From contig CAVZCC010000001.1 of NCBI GenBank assembly GCA_963773765.1, positions 1,426,001-1,490,000 on the forward strand: a stretch of DNA of 64,000 nt, read 5' to 3'. The position numbers and the translations under genes are program-made. Below, in pieces: positions 31,308-39,664 of this stretch. This stretch comes from CAVZCC01 sp963773765 (GTDB lineage Bacteria; Actinomycetota; Acidimicrobiia; Acidimicrobiales; Microtrichaceae). Every line of letters starts with the position of its first letter. Position 1 is the stretch's first letter. A model generated the notes under the pieces. The model saw nothing but the letters and a program-made list of their open reading frames with translations, did not search any database and had not been told where the DNA came from.

Positions 31308-32144
31308 ATGAAGGTCACACTGCTCGGTACCGGATCGCCGCTGCCCGACCCCGACCGGGCCGGCCCGGCCACGCTGGTGCAGGCCGGCGGCATGAACCTG
31401 CTGTTCGACTGCGGCCGGGGGGTGCTGATGCGCCTGGCCGCGGCCGGCCTGCCCACCCCGGCGTTCCTGCACACCACGTTCCTCACCCACCTGCACTCCG
31501 ACCACGTGACGGACTTCAACGACGTCGTCACCACCCGCTGGGTCACCTCACCGATCGAGTCGCCGCTGACCGTCGTCGGACCGGTCGGCACCCAGCGGTT
31601 CGCGGACCGCACCCTGGCGATGCTGACCGACGACATCGGCTACCGGGTGGGCCACCACGAGGACCTGAACTGGGAGCCCGGGATCGACGTCACCGAGGTG
31701 GCCGACGGCGACGCCACCACCCCGGTGCTCGCCGCCGCCGGCATCGCCGTCACCGCGGCGCCGACCGACCACCGGCCCGTCGCCCCCACCGTCGGGTACC
31801 GCATCGAGCACGAGGGCGCCGTGGTGGCCATCGCCGGCGACACCGTGCCGTGCGAGGGCCTGGACCGCCTGGTGGCCGGCGCGGACATCTACGTCCAGAC
31901 CGTCATCCGGGACGACATCATCAGGAACATCCCGATGCAGCGCCTGCAGGACGTGTGCGACTACCACTCGTCGGTCACCGACGCGGCCAGCACCGCGGCC
32001 AGGGCCGGGGTCCGCACCCTGGTGCTCACCCACATGGTCCCGGCCCCGGCCCCGGGGGCGGAGTCCGAGTGGATCGACATCGCCGCCGGGCACTTCAGCG
32101 GGCAGATCCTGGCCCCGTCGGACCTGGGCACCGTGGAGACCTGA
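31308..32144 (+). CDS. MBL-fold metallo-hydrolase (RNase Z-like)
   Basis: The 278-residue product begins MKVTLLGTGSPLPDPDRAGP and has LFDCGRGVLMRL, TFLTHLHSDHVTDFND (HxHxDH zinc motif), VGYRIEHEGAVVAIAGDTVPCEGL (GDT) and LVLTHMVPAP. This is the RNase Z/arylsulfatase-like branch; actinobacterial members are often hydrolases of small molecules rather than tRNA processing enzymes. AGGGGG lies 6 nt before ATG 31308. A palindromic operator at the transcription start suggests substrate-induced expression. Confidence 0.87.
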   Translation: MKVTLLGTGSPLPDPDRAGPATLVQAGGMNLLFDCGRGVLMRLAAAGLPTPAFLHTTFLTHLHSDHVTDFNDVVTTRWVTSPIESPLTVVGPVGTQRFADRTLAMLTDDIGYRVGHHEDLNWEPGIDVTEVADGDATTPVLAAAGIAVTAAPTDHRPVAPTVGYRIEHEGAVVAIAGDTVPCEGLDRLVAGADIYVQTVIRDDIIRNIPMQRLQDVCDYHSSVTDAASTAARAGVRTLVLTHMVPAPAPGAESEWIDIAAGHFSGQILAPSDLGTVET

Positions 32145-32165
32145 ACGGGGGCCGGTGACCGGGCG

Positions 32166-33308
32166 TCACTCCAGCAGGTCGGGCGGGCAGCCCACCTCGG
32201 CCAGGGTGACGGGTCGGCCCTCGTCGATGGAGCGGTGCGCGGCCACGCCCATGGCCACGGACAGCACGCCGTCGTCCACGGTGACCGCGGGCGGGGCGCC
32301 GGACCGGATGGCGTCGCAGAACCCCACGTGCTCCAGGTAGCTCGCGCCGTGGTGGCCACCGTGGTAGTTGATGCGGTCGTCGTCGGGGACCGGGCCGACC
32401 GTGACCGGCCAGTCCGGGCCGCGGCTGCCCACCACCATCTCCGGCTCCCGGCCCCGGGCCATCTCCATGAAGTTGGGCAGGTTGACCTCCACCTTGCCCG
32501 CGTCGCCGGTGGCCACCAGCTCCTGCTCCCACCGTGACCCCTCGGCGAACATGCACAGGTCCAGCAGGGCACGGCGGCCGTCGGTGAAGTCCACCACCAC
32601 GAAGGCGTTGTCCAGGATGTCGGGCACCTCGGCCCCGCCCCGGTCGGTGGCGTAGGCCTCGTCGAGGTGGTTCACGTCCTGGCCGCCGGAGGCGAGCACC
32701 CGCACCGGCCGGCCGGGGAGCACCAGGTTCATCAGGTCGAAGAAGTGGCAGCACTTCTCCACCAGGGTCCCGCCGGTGTTGCGGCTGAAGCGGTTCCAGT
32801 CCCCCACCTTCACCAGGAACGGGTAGCGGTGCTCCCGGATGGACAGCATGCGCACGTCACCGGCGGCGCCGCCCGCGACCTCGGTGACGAACCGGTGCAC
32901 GGGCGGCATGTAGCGGTACTCCAGCCCCATCCACACCACACCGGGGTGCGCCCCTGCCGCCCGGCGCACCGCCACGGCGTCCTCCACGGTGGTGCACAGC
33001 GGCTTCTCGATCATCACGTGCAGGTCCCGGCCCCACAACGGCTCCAGCACCTCCCGGTGGGTCATGTTGGGCGTGGACACCACCACGGCGTCCAGGTCCT
33101 CCTCCGCCAGCATCGTCGCCGGGTCGGTGTGCACCGAGAGCGCCCCGCCCGCCGCCTGCACCGCGTCCTGCAGCGAGGGACCGTGCGGGTCGCAGCCGGC
33201 CACGGCCACCGCGCCGGGGAGCGCCACCACGTTGCGGATGTGCTCGCAGCCCATCATCCCGGTGCCGATGAAGCCGTAGCGGATGTCCTCCGCGCGTTCC
33301 CCCGTCAT
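32166..33308 (-). CDS. Gfo/Idh/MocA-family oxidoreductase
   Basis: The 380-residue dehydrogenase shows IRYGFIGTGMMGCEHIRN (Rossmann loop), DLDAVVVSTPNMTHREV, HVMIEKPLCTTVEDA (EKP, catalytic Lys) and GGTLVEKCCHFFDLMNLVLP in the C-terminal domain, with YHGGHHGASYLEHVGFCDAI near the end. It acts with NAD(P) on a polyol or sugar-like substrate. ATG 33308 was chosen over GTG 33314 two codons upstream; both are possible. It is convergent with the metallo-hydrolase and unrelated to the downstream-facing neighbours. Confidence 0.87.
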   Translation of the reverse strand: MTGERAEDIRYGFIGTGMMGCEHIRNVVALPGAVAVAGCDPHGPSLQDAVQAAGGALSVHTDPATMLAEEDLDAVVVSTPNMTHREVLEPLWGRDLHVMIEKPLCTTVEDAVAVRRAAGAHPGVVWMGLEYRYMPPVHRFVTEVAGGAAGDVRMLSIREHRYPFLVKVGDWNRFSRNTGGTLVEKCCHFFDLMNLVLPGRPVRVLASGGQDVNHLDEAYATDRGGAEVPDILDNAFVVVDFTDGRRALLDLCMFAEGSRWEQELVATGDAGKVEVNLPNFMEMARGREPEMVVGSRGPDWPVTVGPVPDDDRINYHGGHHGASYLEHVGFCDAIRSGAPPAVTVDDGVLSVAMGVAAHRSIDEGRPVTLAEVGCPPDLLE

Positions 33309-33323
33309 GGCCACAGCCTGCCC

Positions 33324-34284
33324 TCAGGTCCGGGGCGTCAGCGAGGTGAGCCGGTACTGGCCCTCCTCGGTGTAGGTGATGTCGCCGAGCGGCGACGGCG
33401 ACGCCACGGTGACGGCGCGGACCGCCCGGAGCGGCAACGCCGTCCGCGGGTGGAACCAGTACTGGGTGGTCTCGGTCCCGTCCTGGTCGCCGGACAGGGT
33501 CCGGTCCACCCGGTAGTGCAGGGCGTCGACGGTCTCGTCGCCCACCTCCACCGGCTCCACCCCGAGGAACGTGTTGGTGCCGGCCGACGTGACCGCCGTG
33601 CCCCGCTCCGGGCTGCTGCCCTGGCACGACTGGTCCCAGCTGTCGCCGGGCTCGGCGTCCAGCTTGACCAGCTCCCCCGGCGGGTCGCAGCGGAACTCCG
33701 TGACGTCGGTGACCTGGGTGGCGACGAAGTCGAAGGTCTGCGACGTGGACCCCGCCACCTCCTCCAGCACCCGGTCGTCGGGGCAGTAGGTGGTGGCCTG
33801 GGTGTGGTTGGTGGAGAACTCGAAGCGGATGGTCCAGCACCCCTCGGTCCCCGCCGGACCCTCGCCGGTGGTGACGGTGGCGGGAAGACGGTCACCCCAG
33901 GCCTGGGTGGTGCCCAGGAGGGACAGCTGCTCGGTGCCCTGGGCGGCATAGGTGTAGACACCGGCCTCCGGTTGCAGGAGGCCGGCCGAGCCGTCCGCCG
34001 GCCTGGTCCTCCCGGAAGCCCTCCACCGACCGGTCGACCGACGCCTCGTCCGCGCCCCGTTCGTTCCAGGCCCGCAGGAACAGCGCGGCCCCCACACCAG
34101 CGGCGACCACCACCAGACAGACCGGGACCATGACCGCGGGGCGACGGAACCACCGCGGGCGCGCCCCGCCCCCCTCCACCGGCCCACTGGCCTCCGACTC
34201 CCCCGGTTCCACGGCCGAGAGCCTCGCAGCAGGGCGGTGGCCCGGCAACCGTTCCGACGTCCACCCGTGCGGGCCGGCCGCCAC
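33324..34284 (-). pseudogene. Single-pass membrane protein of unknown function, one frameshift
   Basis: I do not recognise this protein. The N-terminal frame gives a charged cytoplasmic part, a membrane segment (AVMVPVCLVVVAAGVGAALFL) and NERGADEASVDRSVEGFRED; it is broken at about 33990-34007, after which the other frame continues ADGSAGLLQPEAGVYTYAAQGTEQ and runs to the stop. The outer domain is beta-rich and has Cys pairs (GCWTIRFEF, TYCPDDRVLE, FRCDPPGELVK, DQSCQGSSPERG). Similar membrane-anchored actinobacterial proteins are uncharacterised. The start is tentatively GTG 34284. Confidence 0.6.
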
Positions 34285-34313
34285 TACGGTGCGTGCGGAC
34301 CCCAGGAGGAACC

Positions 34314-34649
34314 ATGGACATCCGACCCCGCCCCAACCTGCTCTGGCGCATCTTCGTGGTGCTGGGCATCGGCACCATGACCGCGCTGGTCGTCAGCGAC
34401 GACGTCTGGGACGCCTGGGAGAACAACGTGGGCGACGCCCTCCCCCGCGACACCATCCGGACCATGCTGGTGGGCACGGCCGGGCTCCACGCCGCCGAGG
34501 GGGTCCTGGCCTACGGCTCCGCCCGGCGGGGAGGCCTGGAGCGCCCGGGCCGGTGGGGCCTCTCCACGTTCTTCTGGGGCTTCCCGGTGCTGTTCCGGCT
34601 GCGACGGGCCAAGCGGGCCGACGAGGTCATCGTCGTCGTCGAGGACTGA
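34314..34649 (+). CDS. Small two-helix membrane protein (DUF4499-like)
   Basis: The 111-residue product has hydrophobic segments RIFVVLGIGTMTALVVS and IRTMLVGTAGLHAAEGVLAYG, then WGLSTFFWGFPVLFRLRRAKR. The order resembles DUF4499/TMEM254-like small membrane proteins, but this is a weak resemblance. AGGAGG lies 5 nt before ATG 34314 and TACGGT at 34286-34291 is a possible -10 with a 16-nt leader, overlapping the start of the divergent membrane protein gene. Confidence 0.75.
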   Translation: MDIRPRPNLLWRIFVVLGIGTMTALVVSDDVWDAWENNVGDALPRDTIRTMLVGTAGLHAAEGVLAYGSARRGGLERPGRWGLSTFFWGFPVLFRLRRAKRADEVIVVVED

Positions 34650-34657
34650 CGCCGCAC

Positions 34658-34674
34658 CCCGGGCGGCGCCCGGG
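34658..34674. terminator. Hairpin between convergent genes
   Basis: CCCGGGC-GGC-GCCCGGG is a perfect 7-bp stem in the 27-bp gap between the small membrane protein and menB, positioned to serve both. Confidence 0.55.
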
Positions 34675-34676
34675 CA

Positions 34677-35618
34677 TCAGAAGTGCCAGGGGAACGGCGC
34701 CCAGTCCGGGTCGCGCTTCTCCAGGAACGAGTCACGGCCCTCGGCCGCCTCGTCGGTCATGTAGGCCAGCCGGGTGGCCTCACCCGCGAACACCTGCTGC
34801 CCCACCAGGCCGTCGTCGATCAGGTTGAAGCTGTACTTGAGCATCCGCTGGGCCGTCGGCGACTTGCCCATGACCTTGCGGCCCCAGTCCAGCGCCACCT
34901 CCTCCAGCTCGGCGTGGTCCACCACGGCGTTGACCATGCCCATGCGGTGGGCGTCCTCGGCGGAGTACTCGTCACCCAGGAAGAAGATCTCCCGGGCGAA
35001 CTTCTGGCCCACCTGGCGGGCCAGGTAGGCCGAGCCGAACCCGCCGTCGAAGCTGGCCACGTCCGCGTCGGTCTGCTTGAAGCGGGCGTGCTGCCGGCTG
35101 GCCAGTGTCAGGTCGGACACCACGTGCAGGCTGTGCCCGCCGCCGGCGGCCCACCCCGGCACCACGCAGATGACCACCTTGGGCATGAAGCGGATGAGCC
35201 GCTGCACCTCCAGGATGTGGAGCCGCCCGCTGCGGGCCGGGTCGATGCTGTCCGCGGTCACCCCCGGCTCACCGGAGTCGTCCTCGGTGGTGTACCGGTA
35301 GCCGTCCCTGCCCCGGATGCGCTGGTCACCGCCGGAGCAGAACGCCCACACGCCGTCCCTGGGTGACGGGCCGTTGCCGGTCAGCAGGACACAGCCGACG
35401 TCGGAGCTCTGGCGGGCGTGGTCCAGCACCCGGTACAGCTCGTCGACCGTCCTGGGCCGGAAGGCGTTGCGGATCTCGGGCCGGTCGAAGGCCACCCGCA
35501 CCACGCCCACGTCGGTGGCCCGGTGGTACGTGATGTCGGTGAGGTCGCCGAACCCGGGCACCGGGGCCCAGGCCCGGGGGTCGAACAGTTCGGAGACGGT
35601 CGCGTCGCTCTGGCTCAC
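34677..35618 (-). CDS. menB: 1,4-dihydroxy-2-naphthoyl-CoA synthase
   Basis: The 313-residue crotonase-fold enzyme matches MenB closely: DRPEIRNAFRPRTVDELYRVLDHAR, FCSGGDQRIRGRDGY, VVICVVPGWAAGGGHSLHVV (oxyanion loop), FKQTDADVASFDGGFGSAYLARQVG and FFLGDEYSAEDAHRMGMVN, ending PFPWHF. It closes the naphthoate ring from o-succinylbenzoyl-CoA in menaquinone synthesis, in the cytoplasm. GTG 35618 has a TAAGCT box 6 nt upstream. No other men gene is in the window, so the pathway is dispersed; the adjacent SDR is not a known men enzyme. Confidence 0.94.
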   Translation of the reverse strand: MSQSDATVSELFDPRAWAPVPGFGDLTDITYHRATDVGVVRVAFDRPEIRNAFRPRTVDELYRVLDHARQSSDVGCVLLTGNGPSPRDGVWAFCSGGDQRIRGRDGYRYTTEDDSGEPGVTADSIDPARSGRLHILEVQRLIRFMPKVVICVVPGWAAGGGHSLHVVSDLTLASRQHARFKQTDADVASFDGGFGSAYLARQVGQKFAREIFFLGDEYSAEDAHRMGMVNAVVDHAELEEVALDWGRKVMGKSPTAQRMLKYSFNLIDDGLVGQQVFAGEATRLAYMTDEAAEGRDSFLEKRDPDWAPFPWHF

Positions 35619-35624
35619 CCGGCG

Positions 35625-35630
35625 AGCTTA
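35625..35630 (-). promoter_or_regulatory. Leaderless -10 box TAAGCT
   Basis: TAAGCT on the minus strand ends 6 nt before GTG 35618 of menB; it overlaps the last codons of the upstream SDR. Confidence 0.5.
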
Positions 35631-36449
35631 CGGCCGGGGCCGGAACACCTCGTAGAACATGCGTTGGTAGTCGTCGTCAGGCATCGCCTGCCAGGGGCCC
35701 ACCACCTCCGCTCCCACCGGGTCGCAGGTGTGGCGCAGCGGCACGCCGCCCGGCTCGGCGGCCCGGGCGGCCTCGACGACGTCGACCAGCGCGGCAGCGG
35801 CGGCTGCGGCGGGCACGGCCCGGCCGTCGGTGGCCGGCCGGAGCGCGGCCATGTGCTCGGCCAGCGGGTGGTAGCCGTCCACGCCGGCGGCCTCGGGCAC
35901 GGTGGCGGACCGGGCCAGCATGTCGGTGTCGACCGGGCCGGGCAGGACCTCCACCACCCGGACCCCCAGGGGGGCGAGCTCGGTCGCCAGCGTCTCCGAC
36001 AGCGCCGACACCGCGGCCTTCGACGCCCGGTACACGCCGAAGAAGGGCACCGGCACGGCCAACCCGGCGGAGGTGACGTTGCACACGACCGACGGCGCCC
36101 CGGCCCGCAGCGCGGGCAGGGCCAGCCGCGTGACCTCGGCCAGGCCGAACACGTTGGTGGCGAACACCCGCCGCCACTCGTCGGCGGGGACCACCTCGAC
36201 CGGCAGGTTGTCGGTGTCCACCCCGGCGTTGTTGACCAGCAGCTGGAGCTCGTCGGGGATGACCGCGGGGTCGGGGTCGTCCACGTCCAGGCGGACGACG
36301 CGGACGCCGTCGGGCAGGTCGCCCGGCTCCGGGCCGTCGGGCCGGCGCATCCCCGCCAGCACCTCCCAGCCCCGTCGGGCCAGCTCCGCGGCCACCGCCC
36401 GGCCGATCCCGCGGGATGCCCCGGTGACCAGCGCCGTGGGGGTGCTCAC
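35628..36449 (-). CDS. Short-chain dehydrogenase/reductase
   Basis: The 273-residue SDR has TALVTGASRGIGRAVAAELA, LQLLVNNAGVDTD, VVCNVTSAGLAVP, VYRASKAAVSAL (Tyr/Lys) and the EVLPGPVDTDM loop, then a C-terminal extension ending QRMFYEVFRPRP. GTG 36449 overlaps the HNH gene stop as GTGA, so I rejected the longer upstream frame. The enzyme is of the classical NAD(P) type; substrate unknown. It ends 9 bp before menB, with which it may be partly cotranscribed. Confidence 0.87.
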   Translation of the reverse strand: MSTPTALVTGASRGIGRAVAAELARRGWEVLAGMRRPDGPEPGDLPDGVRVVRLDVDDPDPAVIPDELQLLVNNAGVDTDNLPVEVVPADEWRRVFATNVFGLAEVTRLALPALRAGAPSVVCNVTSAGLAVPVPFFGVYRASKAAVSALSETLATELAPLGVRVVEVLPGPVDTDMLARSATVPEAAGVDGYHPLAEHMAALRPATDGRAVPAAAAAAALVDVVEAARAAEPGGVPLRHTCDPVGAEVVGPWQAMPDDDYQRMFYEVFRPRP

Positions 36450-36799
36450 GGTGCAGACGTGGACGAGAGCGCGGCACGGACCTCCGCGTGGCGCAGCAGG
36501 AAGGCCCGCTCGTCCAGGCGCTTGCGGCGGAGCCAGCCCGTGACCTCGTCGTTGCACTTGCTGGCGTTGCAGGAGCCACACGCCGGCACGACGTTGTCCA
36601 GCGTGTAGCGGCCGCCCCGGGACACGGCCAGGACGCAGTCACGCTGCAGGTCCCGGTCGGTGCGGCCGCAGTAGGCGCAGCCGGCCCAGGCGGCCTGCAG
36701 CGCCTCCCACTGGTCGTTGCTGAGGTCGTGCTCGACGCGGGACATGCGGCGCTTGCGCTTGCGGGCGCTGCGGGCACTGCGACTCCTGCTGACCGCCAT
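36446..36799 (-). CDS. HNH endonuclease domain protein
   Basis: The 117-residue protein has a basic N-terminus (SRSRSARSARKRKRRM) and an HNH/zinc-finger-like domain: CAYCGRTDRDLQRDCVLAV, then TLDNVVPACGSCNASKCN with two CxxC pairs and the Asn/Asp of the nuclease. Such small HNH proteins occur widely in actinobacteria as single genes; a DNA nicking or repair role is assumed. TACGCT sits 6 nt before ATG 36799. The stop overlaps the SDR GTG, so an odd nuclease-SDR translational coupling exists. Confidence 0.86.
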   Translation of the reverse strand: MAVSRSRSARSARKRKRRMSRVEHDLSNDQWEALQAAWAGCAYCGRTDRDLQRDCVLAVSRGGRYTLDNVVPACGSCNASKCNDEVTGWLRRKRLDERAFLLRHAEVRAALSSTSAP

Positions 36800-36805
36800 C
36801 GTCAC

Positions 36806-36811
36806 AGCGTA
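36806..36811 (-). promoter_or_regulatory. Leaderless -10 box TACGCT
   Basis: TACGCT on the minus strand ends 6 nt before ATG 36799 of the HNH gene. Confidence 0.55.
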
Positions 36812-36876
36812 GGCAGCGGGGCCCGGCCTCACGGGGACGGCGGCGGGAGCCGGTCCGGACCGTGCCCCGGTGCCCG

Positions 36877-37287
36877 TCAGCCGGTCGACAGGTCGAAGCC
36901 CTCGTCCAGCCAACCGGTGACGCCGCCGATCATCTTCTTCACCGGCCGGCCCAGCGCGGCCAGGCGCATGGCGGCCCTGTCCGCCCCGTTGCAGTGGGGC
37001 CCGGCGCAGTAGACGACGAACAGCGTGCCGGGCGGGTACCGCTCCAGGTTCCGGTCGATGATCCGCCGGTGGGGCAGGTTGACCGCTCCGGGCAGGTGGC
37101 CGGCCTCGAACAGGTCGGGGCTGCGCACGTCCAGCAGGACGAAGCCCGGGTCGCCACCCGGGGCGGTCGCCTCGTGCACGTCCCAGCAGTCGGTCTCCAG
37201 CTCGAGCAGCCGGGAGAAGTGCTCCAGGGCCTGGCCGGCGGGCGCGGCCGGCACGGCCGTGACGGGGTTGGTGGGCAGCTCGGGCAT
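36877..37287 (-). CDS. Rhodanese-like domain protein
   Basis: The 136-residue single-domain rhodanese has FVLLDVRSPDLFEAGHLPGAVNLPHR and the active-site loop VVYCAGPHCNGADRAAMRLAALG with the persulfide Cys, then IGGVTGWLDEGFDL. The six-residue active loop suits sulfur transfer. A GAGACT element 6 nt before ATG 37287 is a near-consensus leaderless -10. It is divergent from the FAD oxidoreductase gene. The partner is unknown. Confidence 0.9.
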   Translation of the reverse strand: MPELPTNPVTAVPAAPAGQALEHFSRLLELETDCWDVHEATAPGGDPGFVLLDVRSPDLFEAGHLPGAVNLPHRRIIDRNLERYPPGTLFVVYCAGPHCNGADRAAMRLAALGRPVKKMIGGVTGWLDEGFDLSTG

Positions 37288-37356
37288 GGCCGCAGTCTCG
37301 CCGGTACGACCACGGGCGTCGACCGGCTCGGGCCGGCCCGTCTAGAACGTCAGGCC

Positions 37357-38817
37357 ATGACCGCCCAGGACGACCCGACCGCTCCCATCCCACCGCTCGA
37401 CGCCGGCGACGTCGCGGCCTGGGACGAGACCGTGGACGTGGTCGTGGTCGGACTGGGGGCCGCCGGGGCGTCGGCCGCCATCGCCGCCGCGGAGGCCGGG
37501 GCCCGGGTCCTGGTGCTGGAGCGCACCGGTGCCGGCGGCGGGACGTCGGCCATGTCGGGCGGGATCCTCTACCTCGGCGGTGGCACCGCCACCCAGGCCG
37601 GCGCCGGCACGGAGGACGACCCCGGCCTGATGCTGCGGTTCCTGGCCGAGGCGCTGGGACGCCCGACCGACGATCCCAAGCTGGCCGCCTACTGCGCCGG
37701 CTCGGTGGAGCACCACGACTGGCTGGTGGCCCACGGCGTGCCGTTCCGGGCCGAGTTCTGGCCCGAACCCGGGATGGAGCCGCCCGGCACCGAGGGGCTG
37801 GTCTTCACCGGCGGCGAGGACACCGCCCCCTACGCCGACCACATCACCCCCGCGGCCCGGGGCCACGTCCCCGCCACCCCCAACGCCGCGGGCGGGTTCC
37901 TCATGGAGCGCCTGCTGGCCGCCGTCGACGCCTCCGGAGCGGAGGTGCGGACCGACGCCCGGGTGGAGCGCCTGGTCGTCGGGGCCGACGGCACGGTCGT
38001 CGGCCTGACCGCCAGGGTGGACGGCACGCCGCTGGCGGTGCGGGCCACCGGCGGCGTGGTGCTGGCGTCGGGAGGGTGGGCCTTCAACGACGCCCTGGTG
38101 GACCGCCACGTGGCTCCGGTGAACCGGGTGATGATGAAGCTGGGCACCGACAACGACGACGGATGGGGCCTGCGGAGTTGCCTGGGCCTCGGTGCCGCGA
38201 CCGAGGGCATGACCACCGCCGAGGTGGCGCTGCCCATCACGCCACCCCGGACCATGGTGCGGGGCGTGCTGGTCAACGGCGAGGGCCGCCGGTTCATCAA
38301 CGAGGACACCTACTTCGGCCACGTGGGCCAGCACGCCCTGATGGAGCAGGGCGGCGAGGCCTACCTGTTGTTCGACGAGCCGCACTACCACGTGAACCGT
38401 GTGGGCATGCGGGCCACGTGGGTGTGCGCGGACTGGGACGAGCTGACCGCGGAGATCGGCCTGCCGCCCGGGTCGCTGGCCGACACCATGGCCGCCTACA
38501 ACGAGGCGGCCCAGCGGGGCGAGGACCCCGAGTGGGGCAAGGGCCCGGAGTGGGTGGAGCCCCTGGTGGAACCCCCCTTCGGGGCCATCGACCTGCGCGT
38601 CGACCGGGCCATCTACGCCGGGTTCCCCCTGGGCGGCATCGTCACCACCGCCGACGGTGCGGTGGTGCGGACCGACGGGTCGACCGTCCCGGGCCTGTTC
38701 GCGGTGGGCCGGGTCGCGTCCAGCCTGGCGCTGGAGCGGTACTGCTCGGGCATCTCCCTGGGGGAGGGCACGTTCTTCGGACGGCGGGCCGCAGCCGCCG
38801 CAGCCGCCGCGGGATAG
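37357..38817 (+). CDS. FAD-dependent oxidoreductase (3-ketosteroid-dehydrogenase/fumarate-reductase type)
   Basis: The 486-residue flavoprotein has DVVVVGLGAAGASAAIAAAEAG (FAD loop), GGGTSAMSGGILYLGGG, GGVVLASGGWAFNDAL, and the C-terminal YAGFPLGGIVTTADGAVV...GLFAVGRVASS and ERYCSGISLGEGTFFG. This is the FAD_binding_2 pattern of 3-ketosteroid delta-1-dehydrogenases and fumarate reductases. A steroid or similar ring substrate is an inference, compatible with the P450 and enoyl-CoA hydratase elsewhere in the window. ATG 37357 has TAGAAC 8 nt upstream. Its stop TAG is part of the -10 of the next gene. Confidence 0.88.
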   Translation: MTAQDDPTAPIPPLDAGDVAAWDETVDVVVVGLGAAGASAAIAAAEAGARVLVLERTGAGGGTSAMSGGILYLGGGTATQAGAGTEDDPGLMLRFLAEALGRPTDDPKLAAYCAGSVEHHDWLVAHGVPFRAEFWPEPGMEPPGTEGLVFTGGEDTAPYADHITPAARGHVPATPNAAGGFLMERLLAAVDASGAEVRTDARVERLVVGADGTVVGLTARVDGTPLAVRATGGVVLASGGWAFNDALVDRHVAPVNRVMMKLGTDNDDGWGLRSCLGLGAATEGMTTAEVALPITPPRTMVRGVLVNGEGRRFINEDTYFGHVGQHALMEQGGEAYLLFDEPHYHVNRVGMRATWVCADWDELTAEIGLPPGSLADTMAAYNEAAQRGEDPEWGKGPEWVEPLVEPPFGAIDLRVDRAIYAGFPLGGIVTTADGAVVRTDGSTVPGLFAVGRVASSLALERYCSGISLGEGTFFGRRAAAAAAAAG

Positions 38818-38820
38818 CGT
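38815..38820 (+). promoter_or_regulatory. Leaderless -10 box TAGCGT overlapping a stop codon
   Basis: TAGCGT begins with the TAG stop of the FAD oxidoreductase and ends 7 nt before GTG 38828 of the DUF2461 gene. Confidence 0.55.
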
Positions 38821-38827
38821 TCCGGTC

Positions 38828-39505
38828 GTGGCCGACACAGCTGGTGCACCCCGCTTCTCCGGCTTCCCGCCCGAGGCACTGGACTTCTACCGGCGCCTGA
38901 CGCTGGACAACTCCAGGTCGTTCTGGACCGACCACCGCGAGGTCTACGACCGGGCGGTGCGGGACCCCATGCTGGCCCTCACCGGTGAGCTGGAACCGGA
39001 CTACGGCACGTTCCACCTGTTCCGGCCCCACCGCGACGTGCGGTTCAGCAAGGACAAGAGCCCGTACAAGACCCAGCAGGGCGCGGTGACCGAGGGGGAG
39101 GGCGGCGAGTTCTACTACCTGGTCATCGGCGCCGACGGCCTGTTCGTGGCCGCGGGCTACCACCAGATGGCCAGGGACCAGCTGGACCGCTACCGCCGGG
39201 CCGTGGTGGACGAGACGTCCGGGCCCGAGCTGGTGGCACTGGTCGCGGCACTGGAACCGCGCTACGAGATCGGCGGCCGGGAGCTGTCCACCGCCCCCCG
39301 GGGCTACCCCCGCGACCACCAACGGGTCCGGTTCCTGCAGCACAAGGGCCTGACCGCCGGGCGCCACCTGGGTGCACCCAAGTGGCTGTCCACGGCGGCG
39401 GCGAAGCGCCGGATCGTGGAGACCTGGCAGGGCACCGCCGCGCTCAACGAGTGGCTGAACGCCCACGTGGGCCCGTCGGAGCTGGAGCCCGACGGGTTCC
39501 GCTGA
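38828..39505 (+). CDS. DUF2461 family protein
   Basis: The 225-residue product matches DUF2461: FPPEALDFYRRLTLDNSRSFW near the start, then FRPHRDVRFSKDKSPYKTQQGA, FYYLVIGADGLFVAAGYHQM and HLGAPKWLSTAAAKRRI near the end. The family is widespread and uncharacterised; no catalytic residues are known. GTG 38828 follows a leaderless -10. About 160 bp of featureless intergenic sequence separates it from the convergent methyltransferase. Confidence 0.88.
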   Translation: MADTAGAPRFSGFPPEALDFYRRLTLDNSRSFWTDHREVYDRAVRDPMLALTGELEPDYGTFHLFRPHRDVRFSKDKSPYKTQQGAVTEGEGGEFYYLVIGADGLFVAAGYHQMARDQLDRYRRAVVDETSGPELVALVAALEPRYEIGGRELSTAPRGYPRDHQRVRFLQHKGLTAGRHLGAPKWLSTAAAKRRIVETWQGTAALNEWLNAHVGPSELEPDGFR

Positions 39506-39664
39506 CGGCATGTCCGGGGCCCGATCGGCCTGAGCGGACACGACCCCATCACACGTCGATCTGGGGCTGCCGGAGCCGCTCCGGGCGGCCGGAATCGCCC
39601 GAGTTGCGGGCGGGTCAGGGAGCAACCGTTCCTCGTCGGCATCCGGGGCAGCCGGCGTGTGCGT

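Noticed and set aside
39506..39664. Gene or RNA in the gap after DUF2461
   Set aside because: No start, ribosome site, tRNA-like fold or convincing hairpin is visible.
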